Source: Vandiemenella viatica (Eukaryota; Arthropoda; Insecta; Orthoptera; Morabidae). From it: 64,000 nucleotides of DNA. Made by a program: the position numbers and the translations under genes. Shown piece after piece: positions 9,193 to 24,100 of this stretch; within the stretch, counting starts at the first letter, position 1; every line of letters starts with the position of its first letter. The DNA is taken from assembly GCA_031002005.1 (NCBI GenBank), contig JARYHS010009186.1:100349992-100413991 (forward strand), read 5' to 3'. The notes beneath the pieces are model-generated. The model was not told the origin of the DNA. It saw nothing but the letters and a program-made list of their open reading frames with translations, and made no database searches.

Positions 9193-12100
9193 GTAAGAGA
9201 ATTTTTGCTGTAACATTGAAACATTTTGTATCAGCCACAAGTGATTTTAGCAAAAAAATAAAGGTTCTTATATCAAGTTCCATAATTAACAAGGTAATCC
9301 TGATAAAGTGTGAAAAATAGATAAATAAAATTTTAGAAGTATGTGTAATAACATAAAAACGTTACATTGTACTATATAAAACAGTTTTGCCTGAAAGTAA
9401 ATTTATCTCTCTTCAGTTGCCATCTTGAATCTCTGCAGCCTTTCTCTCTTTAGCTGTGTTGTGCTGATGAAATGCATAACCAGCCCAAAAGTCAGAATGA
9501 CAGCTTCTTTTCACATATATAATGATTCCATCAATCTCTGTATTATCAGTCACTAAAATTTAGATTTTAAGAAAATATATTTTAAAAATTAAATTATTCA
9601 GAAATCTGTAAAATATTTGTGTTCCCTACCTTAAACAGAAACTGCAAATAAATGGCAAACAAACTAATAAAATCCATGACAATAATAACACATCACCCAT
9701 CTGTACTGCTGATTACATCTTTAATTTCAGAGAAATAAATCACGAAAAACAGTTTAAAACAGTAACTGGCATAAATAAACAAAACCTAAGCAATTTGAAA
9801 ATCAACTTTATTAAAAATCATATAAGTAAAGTAAATAATAATTCTTAAGGGAGCTGAATTTGTCAAAAGACAATATGTAAATGTTTATTTACAAATATTA
9901 ATTCTCTTATCTTTGACATTGTGTTACCGATTAATTAGATGGCAGGTTGATAAGGTAATGGAAATATCTTACAATTCTTTTAATCACCAGCAAGACTAAA
10001 AGTTAAATACGTTTGTTTTGTCAGCAGACTGTTTAAACAAGGATGTTATAGCACACATAAAAATGTCAATGGTTTCCTGAATTCACTGTAGGAGATTGCT
10101 GGGATGGTTTCTGCAAAAGATCATGGCCAAATATTTCCTGTTCCTTGCTCCCCTTTGCAATCCTCTCCCAGTTGATGTCAACACTGAAGAGTTGGAAACC
10201 CATTCTCCCATCCCTCACCCACAAAAAGGTCAGTAATAAAATATATTTGGTCTGATATTTCTCTTTTTGGTATTTTTCTCCAATCTCCTTTTCCTTGCAC
10301 TGAAGTGAATGGATTTTGATCTAAGTCATTTTCTAGGTTTTGGACTTTACAACTACCTGATACTTTTATCAGCTGTTTTATGTTCACTTTCGCACCAGTT
10401 CAGTACAACATCCATGTCCTACCTACTTCCAGCAGCTCAGTGTGATCTAGATCTTAAACCTTCTGACAAAGGTTTACTGAATGCTATTGGATATGGAGGT
10501 ATGATTTTAAACTTGTTACAAATTGTATATCATCATCTAAACTTTATTTCTATGAAATTAGATTTTTAAATTTATTTTAGTTATGTATGACATTTTCATT
10601 TATCCTTAATATATTGATTAAGGCAGTGGTTTCCAATTAGTTTTTCTGAGTACTACTTTAAGAAAGAAATCTACCTCCCCATACCCCTTATTGCTGCCTG
10701 TGCCATTGTGTTCATCCCAGTCGAGTGCTTTGTGAATCCATAGCATTATAAAAATATAGATCACTGACACACACACACAGATTGATTGTATTCAAATATA
10801 TTTTGGTGATAGTAATGTTTGCGTATTTTTTTGTGGATTATCTTAGTCAAGGAATTACCACGTGCACTCCTTGAAGCAAACTCACATACCAATGGGGTTA
10901 CGTATACATCTAACTGGAAACCACTGGTTAGGAGAAGATTATAAATTTATATTTTGCAGTGTAGATTACTAAAATTATTTGCTTATTTTTCTTTTTAAAA
11001 TTGTATTACAGATGAGATATTTGCTTCATTAAATGACTGTTAAGTAATCATCTTAAAAATCAAACCAATGCAAACAGTTTTAAATAGGTCAACTTTAAGC
11101 TTGGAGATGAATACCCTGATCTAATAATCTAGAAATTATATGGATATCTACAGACATATATTCAACTAAGTTTTTACCATTGTATCACATTAGACAACTG
11201 CAACAACACTTTTAAACCGATAGCTGTTACAGAAATTGCCAATTTCCCTCTTACATGCTACAAGATTTATATCTGAACCAGTGGCGGATCCAGGATTTTG
11301 GTTTGGGGGGGGGCTACGATTCTTCAGCCCCCTAGCCCCCCCCCCCCCTGGATCCGCCACTGTCTGAAACCATCCAAATTTACTGAAATACTCCTCAACA
11401 ATGCCTAAACAATGACTGTCTAAAATCATGTAAAGGAAAAGAGAGTTTCTTCCTCATAAACATGTGACATCTCAAAATGATTTTGAATGGTATTTACTTA
11501 CTTGTATGTAACACTTAAAACAGTTACAGATAAAAATTTCAAATGTTATTGGACAGATATTAGATTAAGCTATCATTTCTGATATAAAAAAAATTAATGG
11601 CTTTTTGGGGCTACATCATGTGTGAATTGATATCATAGGATGATATTTCTGATGGTTAGATTATTAGTAGATTAATAATAAAACAACCATCATCCATGAC
11701 TGTGTGAAAAGTTCATACTGATTTCCCATTCAAATATTTGACAATGGGTTCTTCACATATACTTTTCACCATACTCTAGTAAATGGTTTATAAAAACTGT
11801 TTATGTAAATTCTTTAAAGCTTTCTTGGCTGGTACTGGTAACATATTACAGTTTGTGTTTAGCCATGGACCTCACTCCTGAAGCTTGCAGGTTCGCAATT
11901 AATGATAGTTACTTTTGACTTGTCCTGACATGATCGTATGCAATCAACCAGTTCTGAAATAGCTTTTTTTAGTTTTTACATATCACGGACTCATTTTAAG
12001 ATGGACTTGTCACGGCTAGTACTCCACATGGTTTCCACACCAATCCCACTACTGACCGTAAGGTGCTTCTACATAGACCAACACCTTGAATAATACTCTC

Positions 12101-15100
12101 TCATACTTAATATGGCCAACCATCTCTTTGGTTTCTCAGTCATTCATAACATCTCCTACTGTCATGGGGGTCTATCTACCCAATTGTATATTTCTTCCCC
12201 AAATAGAACAAAAAAAAAAAAAAAATCCTTTCCTGTTTAAGTCTTTCCACTCCCTACTATATTTCTTGAATAGCTTTAATTTATATTGTTCCATCTTACA
12301 GGGTGGCAATCTCTCTGCTAGCCTGCCACCCATACCAAAACAATTTTTACACCTCTCCTATATATTTGGAGTCTTAACACTCATGTTACAATGAGTCCTT
12401 GATATCAGCCAGGCCTTCCTGAAATAATTTTAAAATGCAGTGTAAATTTATAATAATTTCATATATTATCAATGATTGTAATAAATTTAGTGTGACTCTG
12501 AATGGTATACTGCACACTACTTGCAGACTTTAATGTAATTGATTCTGTTGATTAATTATGATCTGACGGACAGGTCTTCCTTGTTTCAAATATTTGTTCA
12601 AACATTTGTCAAAGCTCATCAAAGTGATGAAATTGCCAACTTTCTTGTTCTTGTATCAATCAGTACAGAAGCCTGGTTTTGTAGAAGAGATTTATGTCAA
12701 ATTGAAATTCCAACCTTGACAAAGGTGGAATATGTGGCTGCTTGGTATGTTATTACCCTGTTTTATACCAGTTTCTCCAAGTAGCAGATCACTAACATTC
12801 CCAATGTTTCAAATTCCAATTTTAACTTAATTTCAACCAGGTACAGTATGTTTCTCATTAAGCACAATTTCCTCATAAGATATTATCACCAGCCTTATTA
12901 AAATTAAAAAAAATCATCTTCAGATATAGGTTCTTTCCATTTTGAAACATTGCCATCATTTCACAAAATATCATGAGTCAATCTGAAGAATTTTAGCACG
13001 ATATGGCATAAGGAGTATCTTCTGCCCACATTTGAAGATACAGGATATGTTACGCACGGTGAAAGAAGATCTCGGCCTTCGAATCCTGGGAGTTTATTCG
13101 ATCCCTTGTGACGACAGCAAAGTATACATTGGCCAAACCATAAGAACTATTGAGGAACGTCACACTGAGCACCAACAATATCTGCAGTTACTACAATTAG
13201 ACAAATCCGCGTTAGCAGAACATGCTATAGAAAATTTTCACAACATCGACAATGACAATTCTGAGGTTTTGGCCAAGATATCGTATTTCTGGGACTCAGT
13301 TATCAGAGAAGCACTGGAGATTCGAACAAGTAACAACAGTGTCAACAGAGATGGGGGTCTCTTCCTGAGCGAGGCTTGGGAGCCAATCATCGGGGACCTA
13401 AAACAGCAACGTGTTAGACACAGTTTTCCAGGGAGACACCGTCTTGACACGTCGACCAATGGGAGAACTGATCCATCATGACTGGTCAGTTCCAAAAACC
13501 TGTGTTGCCTGGGTTAAGCAACGTTGAGTGTGGTTAACACTTGGATGGGTGACTGCCCAAGATGACGCCGTGGAGCCACGAGATGCAAGTCAATTCATGC
13601 TACCTGTTGAGCAACATTAAGTGTGGTTGGTACTTGGATGGGTGACCACTCAAGATGCCATCCATCCATCCATCAGCTGCTGGGCCATGAAATGCAGCCA
13701 AACCGGTCTCATCCCGTCTGAGGCCATTTGTAGCACCGACCAAAGGGAAGCTTCCCTTGCCTATTTATAGTAGCCAGGACTAGCTTGCAAGGCATTCACA
13801 GTTTTGTAAGTTTACATAACAGCCTGATGAAGGCAACGAAGGTAGTTGCCAAAACATTGTGTAAAGAATTAAATAAAGAAACTAACCAGCAGAAAATCCG
13901 AGAATTATTCATTTCATTGGTTTGCTGGGAAAGACATCATTCTCATATTTCTTTTGTGTGTAAGAGAGTCAAGGATTGAATTATATTACCAAAGAAAATG
14001 CTGAATGATTTACCTGAATTGGTGACAGAAGAAAAATATTAATCAAATATGAGACTGTGTATGTTGGTAGACTGCCTGTGAGGATTATGTGCCCTATCAT
14101 AATTAATACAAAATAAATAAATAAAATTAATCAAAAAGAATACTTACCATTCTGGCAAAATACAAACTGCAAGAAGTCCAATGGACTACACATATTGTAA
14201 ATGCTAGTAGTGAGAACATTAGCAAGTAAATGGAATTTTCATCTTGACAAGTAGCCAATTAAACATACACTATCATGGCAGAAAGGCAAATCATGTAACT
14301 AATGTTGCTGTTTTGATGATATCTTTTGCTAAGAAATTAAGCCCAGAAATTTCTTTTACCTAAATTATAGTGTTTTCTTTGTCTGAGATCTTTTGATCCA
14401 AATTGTTGAGTGAAATTTAAATGGAGAAGCTGATTTGAATTGTACTTGGCTAAAAATAAGATTGCCAACCAAGATTAGTTATTATTCTTTCTACTATTTT
14501 ATGATGAATCTGGAGTCACAAAATACTTATTCATTCCCTTGCGTCCAACAGTAATATTGCTGTTATTTCCTTGCCAATAGGGCATTAAAACTATTAAGTA
14601 ATGTTTCTTTCACCATCATCAATTGATATTAGTAGTCATTCCATAAATATACATTTTTATTATATCTCTCTGATATTAAACAGCTGTTACAGTAAATTAA
14701 TAGATAGCAAGCTGGGGAAAATGTATGATCTGAATTTTATTGGTATTGGTTTGTTCATGAAAACATCTTCTGTTATTCTTTGTATGGAAATGGATTAATC
14801 AAAGTGTGCAATTATTGCAGGTATGATATTAAGTGCATTTGCTTGGGGCTTCATGTCTGACATGATAGGCAGAAGAAAGTTACTGATAATAGCCTACAGT
14901 CTTGATGGCATTCTAAATTTCATTGGAAGTTTTACACAAAGTTTTCTTTTCCTCGTAATTGTAAAATTCATAAGTGGAATAGTGTAAGTACTTACATAAT
15001 TATATCATGAAAAATAATTGCATCACCTTTGATTCTAAAATATTATGTTGAAAATATAAAAATGAACTGATGTTTCTTTAGGATACTAACAAAAAGTTAA

Positions 15101-18100
15101 TAAGCATACAATAGGAGAAAGAAATCATTTGCTACAACAGGCAACCAAGAGAAGTCAAATTTAAATATAAGACAAAAAACACAGAATCTTGTTGGAATCT
15201 GAGTTTAAAACCTTCATTGTAACATAATCCATACTGCTAACAAGAGCACATAATTTTCTTCTGTGTGTAATCCCACCAGGTTTACATAATATTTTTCTGT
15301 TAATGAAGGTTTTGAAACAGAAAAATTTCAGTATTATTATGTGTTCACATATTTTGTGGTTCTTACCCACTGCCTGACATAATTTTTTTTAAATGAGATA
15401 GGATAGGAAAATTAACCTATCCCTTACCACAGATAAAGGCAGGAAGTCCAGATAAAAACAAAAACATACTTTATAGTTTTTACTCATGTAGGAGGTTAGA
15501 CACATAGCACACCTATACTGAATGTGTAGACCTGCACATCTTACCCCTTATCATATATCTTAACTCGCACATAAGTATTGTAAAGAGTGTTCCTGTTTTT
15601 TTATGTTTGTCTGGCGCTACTGCCATCATCTATGGTAAGTGACAGTTGTTTTCCCTATCCTATATTCTTTTTATTGCATAATGGTAGTTTCATTGTCACA
15701 ACTGTCCAATAATTTTTAAAAAGTAATGGTTCCTTTCTCTTTCTTTATTTGTATTCACTAATCTCACATTAAGCTTAAAACCTATAATTTGTTTTATAAC
15801 AGCATTTTTTTTCATGTTATTAGAGGTATGTATAAAATGTATACAAGGCACAAAAACATATACGATGGGGTACCCAAAAAAAACTGGAATTATTTTTTAA
15901 AAGCTACATATTTTCAATTTTTTTAAAAAACACCTTATCTCCTTCAAATACTCTCCATTACAACTACTACATTTGACCTACCGGAGCTTCCACTGTTTGA
16001 AACATTTTCTGTAGTCATCTTCAGAAATGGCTGACAGCTCTCCTCCTTGTTTTTTTCTTGACCTTTTCAATGTTGTCAAATAGGTTCCTTTCATGCCGCT
16101 TTTCATGCGTGGAAATAAGAAAAAGTTGCATGGAGCCAGGTCAGGTGAGTAATATGTGTGGGGCAGCAGAACTATGCCATTTTTAGCCAAAAACTGCCTA
16201 ACAGGGACAACTTTGTGTGCAAGTGCATTGTCATGGTGGAAGAACCAGTCTCCTGTCTGCCACAAATCAGGTCTTTTTTGACGAACACTATTATCTTCTT
16301 AAAACTTCAAAGTAAAAGGTTTGATTGATAGTTTGATGTGGGGGAACAAATACAGAATGAACTTGGGATCAAAATAGCAAATGAGCATTGTTTTGATGTT
16401 TGATTTGACTTGATGACATTTTTTTGGATGGAGTGACAATGATGTCTTCCTTTGGCTAGTTGTTTTGTTTCTTGGTCATAACCACAGCACCATGACTCAT
16501 CACCAGTTGATGGAAAATATTGATACATTTCAAGCTTTTGTTGCAAAGGATGACATGCTTCAACTCAACATTCTTTTTGATTGTCAGTCAGAGCCTGAGG
16601 AACAAACTTGGCAGCAACTCTTTTAATTCCCAAATCATAAAATTCGCTGAACTGAGCTCGAAGATAACCCACAAATCTTTGAAAGTTGATCAAAATTTCA
16701 CATCTGCACGTCATTCACTTAAACTTGCCCTCATCAAAAAACGAAACAATAACAAAATAGTTCTAGCAAAACCAATCATTGCAGATTAACAGAAAAAGCC
16801 AGGTCAACATCACAGGTGGTACTGAACTGACAAAGAGTTGTGTTATGAATGCATAGCTACAGAAACATATATTACACAAGCTCCACCCACAGCAATGCTA
16901 TTCCCGTTATTTTTGGGTACCCTCTTGTATGTGAGTAAGAAAATTATTAATTAATATTTAACAATAATTTGGATAAGGAAGAGGAATTTTCAAATTAGAA
17001 TTTCTCTGCAATGATGTTGTTGATGATGATGAGATGCCTCATACACTTTTCTCCTTTATCTGTCCCTCTGCTGTCTCTCTTAGTGCTGTGTGAGTGAACA
17101 TTGCCGTGTGCAGGTCTCAACACACCAGGTACGCATGGAACATCTATACTGGGAAGTCAGGATCAGTTCCCATTATGCAGTAGCCACAGGACAGGTGGGG
17201 TTAGGGAGTGAGAGATGGAGTTCTTGGTGAGATTTTTGTGAAAAGAAGTTGAGAATTGGCTGTGAAAAAGTGGTTGCTGTTATGTTCTCTGCATCTCATG
17301 ATATGTAATATTTAGGATGGTATTCACAGAATAATGAAAGTCAACAGAAATTATACTATTATTATTCTGTCATTCTCAGCTGATGCAAACCTGAACAAAT
17401 GTTGAAAGCAAGAGCTGTAGCTGACACTGTCAGTAGAGCCACAGAAATATAAGCTTGGATGTCCTAGGGACCATAGCAAGGATTTCGGGGTGGGTCCTGG
17501 CAGTGAACACATCTCAAATTTACTGTTTCAAATGGGCTCTGATGCCTTTCATCCAAAGACATAAACAGAATTTTCCCAGAAGATTTATACAAAATCTGTT
17601 CTTCCAAATTGTTTGAGATAAAATGGAAGTATTAAAAATAAAATGGAAACTTTTATTGAATTGCGGTAAATTTAGATTTTATTCACAAAAATAGCAATTT
17701 GAGTTGGTACTCTCTTTTGCAAACACAGTATTTCCTTTCTTTTGTGTGATTAACTTGAAAACTCTCTACTAGGTCCTCTGCTTTAGTTTCATTTTTTAAA
17801 TTTCCAAACATTTCACTAATGGGGCCTGGTTTTGACCAGTAATGCTCCCAACTGTTATTACTGCCCATCACCATCTTATTGCAACTTTCTTCTAGTCACT
17901 ATTTTTTCTCCTTTGTAGTTAAAGGACTCAATCTTAGCATATTTGTGTTCTAACCAAACTGTTATTTTAAAGTGACTGTGATTAGTATGAATATGTGCAA
18001 AATAATGTCTTGTACTTGTTTCCCACACAATCATTTTGATGTTAATAATATGCGTCATCATTTTTTTTTCAGTATATGTGGTCCAATTTCTATACAAAAG

Positions 18101-21100
18101 ACATTCATTTCAGAATTTCATAGCAATAATTACAGAACAAGAGTGCTCATGATATCTGGTTTATGTGTTTCTTTTTCTACAATACTTATTCCAGGTAAAT
18201 ACAATTTTTGTTTTAAAAAAGTTTCATTTTACTGGAGAAGCTATATTCATTAGTTTATTGGTAAGAAAAATAAAATGTTGTGAATTATTACTTATGTATT
18301 CATATTTAAAAAATATATAACAGTAGCTAATATATTATTAACAAACGTGGTTTAACATTCTGTTTTTTTCTGCAAATGGGGGTGGGGGAAGAAATGAATT
18401 ATAGTTATTTATGTAAGCAATATATGCTATATGATTGAAATATATCTACAATCATTTACCTAAATACTTCATGTTCAAATGGGCCTTCACTGAGAGGCAT
18501 GTTCATTTACTATCATTCTTTCATACCTCTATGAACCTACTGGCTATTGCGTCATCATGAGTACAAAGCATCTCTGTTCCGATTTTAAGATCACGCCTAA
18601 CTTCCTTCAGAAAATTCGTACTACCAATATGGTTGTTATATTCCCTTCTACACCTGATAGTGTTATCTTTTGGGGGAAATATCACTTTGGGTAACTTACT
18701 AAAACCGATAACAAACATTCTCCCTTATCATTTTCTCAGTTACCAATAATGCCAACTACATTACAAGTGATCTGGAAAACCATGGAAAACCCAGATCAGG
18801 ATGGTGAGAGGAGTTCATAGATACATACTTCTATTGGAATCTAAGTTCTTCGCTTGTTAACTCCTTCATATTCCACTCCCTAATCGCTCGTGGAAAAAAA
18901 AAAGAATGTAGAAATGAATCATTCTGGCCCTGATTTCTTTTATTTTCACTGTGATTCCTAGATATGAATGTAGCTGGTAGTAATATGTGTTTTCTGTCAT
19001 CCTGAAATAGGTCAGTGATGATTTTTTAATTAGCTTCTGCTGAGTTACACCTTCAGTGTTCCAGGTCTTCCCAACCCAACTCATTCAACATCGCACTTAC
19101 GCTCTCCCTTCAGCTGTATACTTGTATACCTGTCGAGAATCAGCCAGCTCTCCTTTGGACCTACTCCAATTCATCTATTAACCCCTTTTTTCAAGGGCCT
19201 CTACAGAGCAACAATATTCTAAGTGAGGTCGCACCAGAGCTTTGTATGAGGGTTGTCCATAAAATAGGGTTCCCAAGACGCTGCAATCATGATCTGGCAA
19301 CACTGGCATGTAGCTGGTTCCTCCTCTCCCAGTCCCCACCCCGGCAAACTGTCTGTGACACTCAGTTTTGGCTGAGCAGCAGTTAGAGATGGAGCTCTCA
19401 CTTGCTTCACCCACCAGGTGCAAATTACTTCTGTAATTTGTTTTTGGGTGCAAAAAACCACTGTGCAGGTGGACATTCATTTCCAATTGTGTGAAGTTTA
19501 TGGAGAAAAGAGTATGAGCATAAGACACATGTGGAAATGGTACAAAGAATTCAAAGATGGATGTACAGATGTCCATGATGAACAGTGTTCCAAATGGCCA
19601 TCGGTTTCGAACGAATCGATTGTGAAAGTGGAAGAAGAAATGTTGAAAGATTGAAGCTTGGGAGTTCTAAGAGATGATCCCTTATGTCAGCAAGACTACC
19701 ATGGACAAAATTTTGACAGACCATTTAGGGTGTGCGAAGGTTTCTGCAAGATGGGTCCCAAGAATTCTTATGAAAAACCATAAATGTCAACGTGTTGTAG
19801 TGGCCCGTGAATTTCTTCAAGCCTATGAAACCAATGGCGAAGAATTCTTGGATTCAATTGTTACTGAGGACAAGACCTGGGTCTACTACGCAACACCAGA
19901 AATGATGGAATGATCCCATCAGTGGAACATCCAGAGTCGCCAAAGCTGCAGAAGTTCAAGAAAACACTGTCTGCTGTCAAAGTGATGGTGAGATTGTTTT
20001 TGACAGGAAGGGGTTATTGTTGTGTGAATTCTGCTGGTATATCAATCAATGCTGACTGCTATTGTGTGATGTTGAAGAACTATGCCATGCAATTCAAAAC
20101 AAGAAGAGAGGCATGTTCACGAGGGGAGTGCATTTCCATAAGACAACTCTTATCTGCACACCGGCTGTGTAAGAACCAATAATATCAACCAATCTGGATG
20201 GGATATTGTGACACACCTGGACATAGCCCCAAGTGATTACTATGTCTTCCATGAATTGAAAAATATCTGGGCAGTACTCAATTCAGAACCGGAGAAGTGC
20301 TGAAAGAAGAGGTGTTAGGTTACCTTCACAGCGTGGTGGGAGAGTTTTAAGAAACAGGCATAAATAAGATGGTACAATGTATGGAAAAATGCATCAACCT
20401 CAATGGCGATTATTTCAAACAATAGAAAAAAGTCTAAACTTTCCAAAAATATATGATTCAAAGCAAATAAGAATGTTTTCCATTGTGAAAAATCATTGGG
20501 AACCTTATTTTATCGAGAACCTTCATATGCAATCGATTTAACTTCCGGTGTGCATTGTTTTAAATTACGACCTAGAAAACAGAGCATACGATTTGCTTTC
20601 CCAATTACCCTCTGAATATGTTCATTCCACAACAAATTATTATGAATTATTACACCTACGTATTTAGCAGAATCTACCATTCAAAGGACAGTACCATTAA
20701 TTTTATATTAAGAGTTAAGTGGTGTCACTTTTTTACTTATATGCATAACTTGGAATTTTTTAGCATTTAACTCCAGCTGTGAGTCTTTGCACCAAGTGAT
20801 TATTTTCTTAACATCAGCATGTAACAAAGCACAGTTGTCCTGGGTTTTTATTTGACAATAATGATGGAGCAGTAAGTGAAAATATGAATGAGTAGCATGA
20901 AACACCAAAGATGAAATACCAACTAGATGCATACCGGTACATCATACCTCATACCTTATGATAAAGCTTTAGAATATAAGGTATTTTAGAAGTGTCTGTG
21001 TTAGTGGAGCATTTTACTTGATTCAAATCTGCAATTTGTGATTATAATCAGGGGACTACATGTTGAGTAATTTCAAATATTTAATTGTAGTACCTTTTAA

Positions 21101-24100
21101 AAGTTGTCTAATATGACAATTTCGTTGCAGAAGCATGTGTAATTGTTAATCGTTAATGCAATTACTATTTAAAAAATTCTTGATTGATTTCTTCAACTAT
21201 TTTTTGCCACACTGGGATAGTTAATGTTAAAACTCTGTTTACATTCATTATATTTTTCTGGCAGTAAAGTTGTCAATATAAAGCTTTTTCTTTCTATATT
21301 AGAGGTTGTAAAAGTTGTTGTATAGGTAGAAATTTATTTTGATCATATTTTATAAGAATGTTGTTAACTGTCTTCCTATTCACGTCAAAATATTTTTGGG
21401 TGAAGCAGGGATTCAACGATAACCGTAGCACCACACTTTGGTGATAGATTCTTATTTAACTAGACGAGACAAATCAAAAGTAAGAAATAATTTTTTTTGC
21501 TATCTCGCTTAGTTCTCGAGATATACTGTCTCAAAAGTGAGCTGGTTAGTTCAAAATATGGCCTGGACCAAAAGAATTTTTTTTTAAAGGACAACTGACT
21601 ATACCTATAACAGATTTTTGACATTTGATATTTCGAGAACTAAGCGAGATATATATAAAAAAAATTCTTTACTTTCAGTTTGTTTCATGGAGTTACACGA
21701 AAATTCATCATCAAATTGTGGTGCCACGGTTATGGTTGTACTTCATGTAATTTTCCATATCGTTTGACAACTGTACTAATAAAAAAATGTCCACGCATTT
21801 GCAATGAACGTAGTTTTAACGTCTGTAGTTGTAATTTATTTATGGATAAATTTTTAAGTTTTTCATGTAAGAAAACATTGAGGTACATACCTTATTAAAA
21901 ATAATAAAATATTAAGTCAAAACATACATCAAAGTACACTTCACAAAAATATATTGAAGACTTTGTAGGCAAATACACTAAGTCCCACCGTGCAAGCTTT
22001 AGCCATTTTTTTAAAATATTTTCCTTGTGTGTAAATATTATCCCATTTATTTTTTTCAAGTAATAACATTTCTTTTGGATAGTAGATGCCCAGCTACAAT
22101 ACTGACTACTTTCAAAAAATTAATCAAGTACCCCATTGTTTAAACTGTGTCTGTTAAGTGTTTTTGCAAATACTTTTTTATCCAGGTATTGCATGGCTAA
22201 TAATACCTCTTCCATGGTCATGGTCATTACTTAATGGCTATATAACTTACAATTCTTGGAGGCTGTTTGTAGCGGTGGGATCATTACCAAGTTTCTTGGC
22301 AGCCTTATTGATTTACAAATGTACTGAAACACCAAAGTTTCTCATGACAAAGGGGAAGTTAGATGAAGCATTAAAAGCATTCAGAATTATGTACAAATGG
22401 AACACTAGGAAGGACCCAAGAACATATCCTGTGAGTATTTCTCTTACTTTTAAAAATGACATAAGCATCTTATTTCAATAAATAATTAGGCCAATTAAAC
22501 ATTTTTTTCTTTCTGTATATTTTTTGTAAGGTTTATTCTTTGCAGAAATTATAACTATTTCATGCATTTAGACCATGTATTCTACCACTGAGGCTGAAGA
22601 CACACTTTGTATAAAAAATGAATTTAATGATCCTGATCTGACAATAAATATTTAAAAGAAAACTGCTTCTTGAATGTTATTGTGATAACATCAAAAAATT
22701 GGCAACCAAGATCCCAGATGTGTGAATAATCTTGATGAGGACAGCAGCTATCAACAAAATGACTCACAAGAAATCTTGACTTGCAATAGAAATGAATTCA
22801 GGGATTTTCCAGGTCTAACAATGAATTTAATAATTTCAAAATTATTTCTTCTTTTCAACATAATCTCTTCTGAGAATCATACGTTTATTTCAATTGTTTT
22901 CCCTGAAGTAGATTTGAGTAATACCTGCCAGTCCATGTAACCATGGAATGCTTTCAAGAACGAACAAAATGTTGGTGATAGACAAAATTCCTTAAATCAT
23001 CCACACAGCATTTCTAGGCATATTATGAAACTAATCTTCCAGGGCATAGCACTTTTTCCTGTTTTCTATGCCAGAATTTGGTTGTAACTTCAATTCCTAA
23101 ATATCCAGCCTGAAGTAATAATATTTTTGTGAAGGCATATTGAATAAGAGTAAATAAGAATAAGAAAGGGAAATTAACCCACGACATACCAAAGTGGACG
23201 GATGCGATGAGAGGGAACACTTATGCTGAGTAAACCCATTTATAACATTTAGACCTTCTTCTATGACAGGAAAGGTGATGTGTATCAGCTAAATGAATGG
23301 CAATTTTTATGATAGGATCTGGTGCTATGCAGACAGCCTTTATATCACTGACTGCCTAAATAATCTCTTAACTGCAAAGAGTTCTTAGGTCTTCAGAATA
23401 TTGTACTGATACAGTATTTCAGCCCTTCTACATGAACAATCAGCAACTGATGGATCTGTAAAATGATATGAGTTATGCTGTTCACAATATACTAATATTC
23501 ACTGTTATTTTAACAGCTGTTGACAGTGGTGGAGCAAATAATGTGATAAATGCATTTAGTTTTTAATTAATCATACAAAAGAAAGAAGAAGAAATCACAA
23601 GAAAATATATGATCTGCAGCAGAATTCCTTAAATATCTTTCTGTTCATTGCCTTTCAGTTAGTTATATTCGAAAAGAAAAGAAAAAAAATATTCCCACCT
23701 TTAAAAATTTTCAACAGATTAAAACCCCATAAAATGGAAAATTAAAACAAAAGCAGTTACACTTTAAGTCAAGTATTTTTATAAACAAAACTATTATTTA
23801 ATCATTTTTATTGAAGTAAATAAATGCTTGAAGATTTCTTGGACATACAGCTGATCCATCTACCATTGTTCAATGAATTTTCGATAGTGTAACATGCCAT
23901 TATCTACTTCTGGGAACGTCTGGGAATATTTGTAATCAGAATATCATAAGCTCTGAACACTAAAGACAAAAAGAAGCAATGTTATTTTCAGTAACTTAAA
24001 TATCCTACATGAGGATATTTAAGCTTCTGAAATCTGTGTCTGTTAAAGAAAATAATGATAAAAGTATAAACATATTCCACATCAAATGTTACTCATAAAA

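Noticed and set aside
11190..11429. - strand open stretch with a Gly-rich PGGGGARG segment
   Set aside because: It runs through the 84-bp foldback element. The Gly-rich peptide is only the translation of its C-run.
12086..12394. 102-codon + strand open stretch in intron 2
   Set aside because: Low-complexity and AT-driven, with no motif and no splice continuity with the transporter.
13511..13659. Functional 5S rRNA genes
   Set aside because: The 5' third of 5S is missing in both segments, and they sit in a retroelement fragment.
18521..18718. - strand 65-codon open stretch near a LINE 3' end
   Set aside because: No recognised domain and no link to the LINE frame. I could not tell it from chance.
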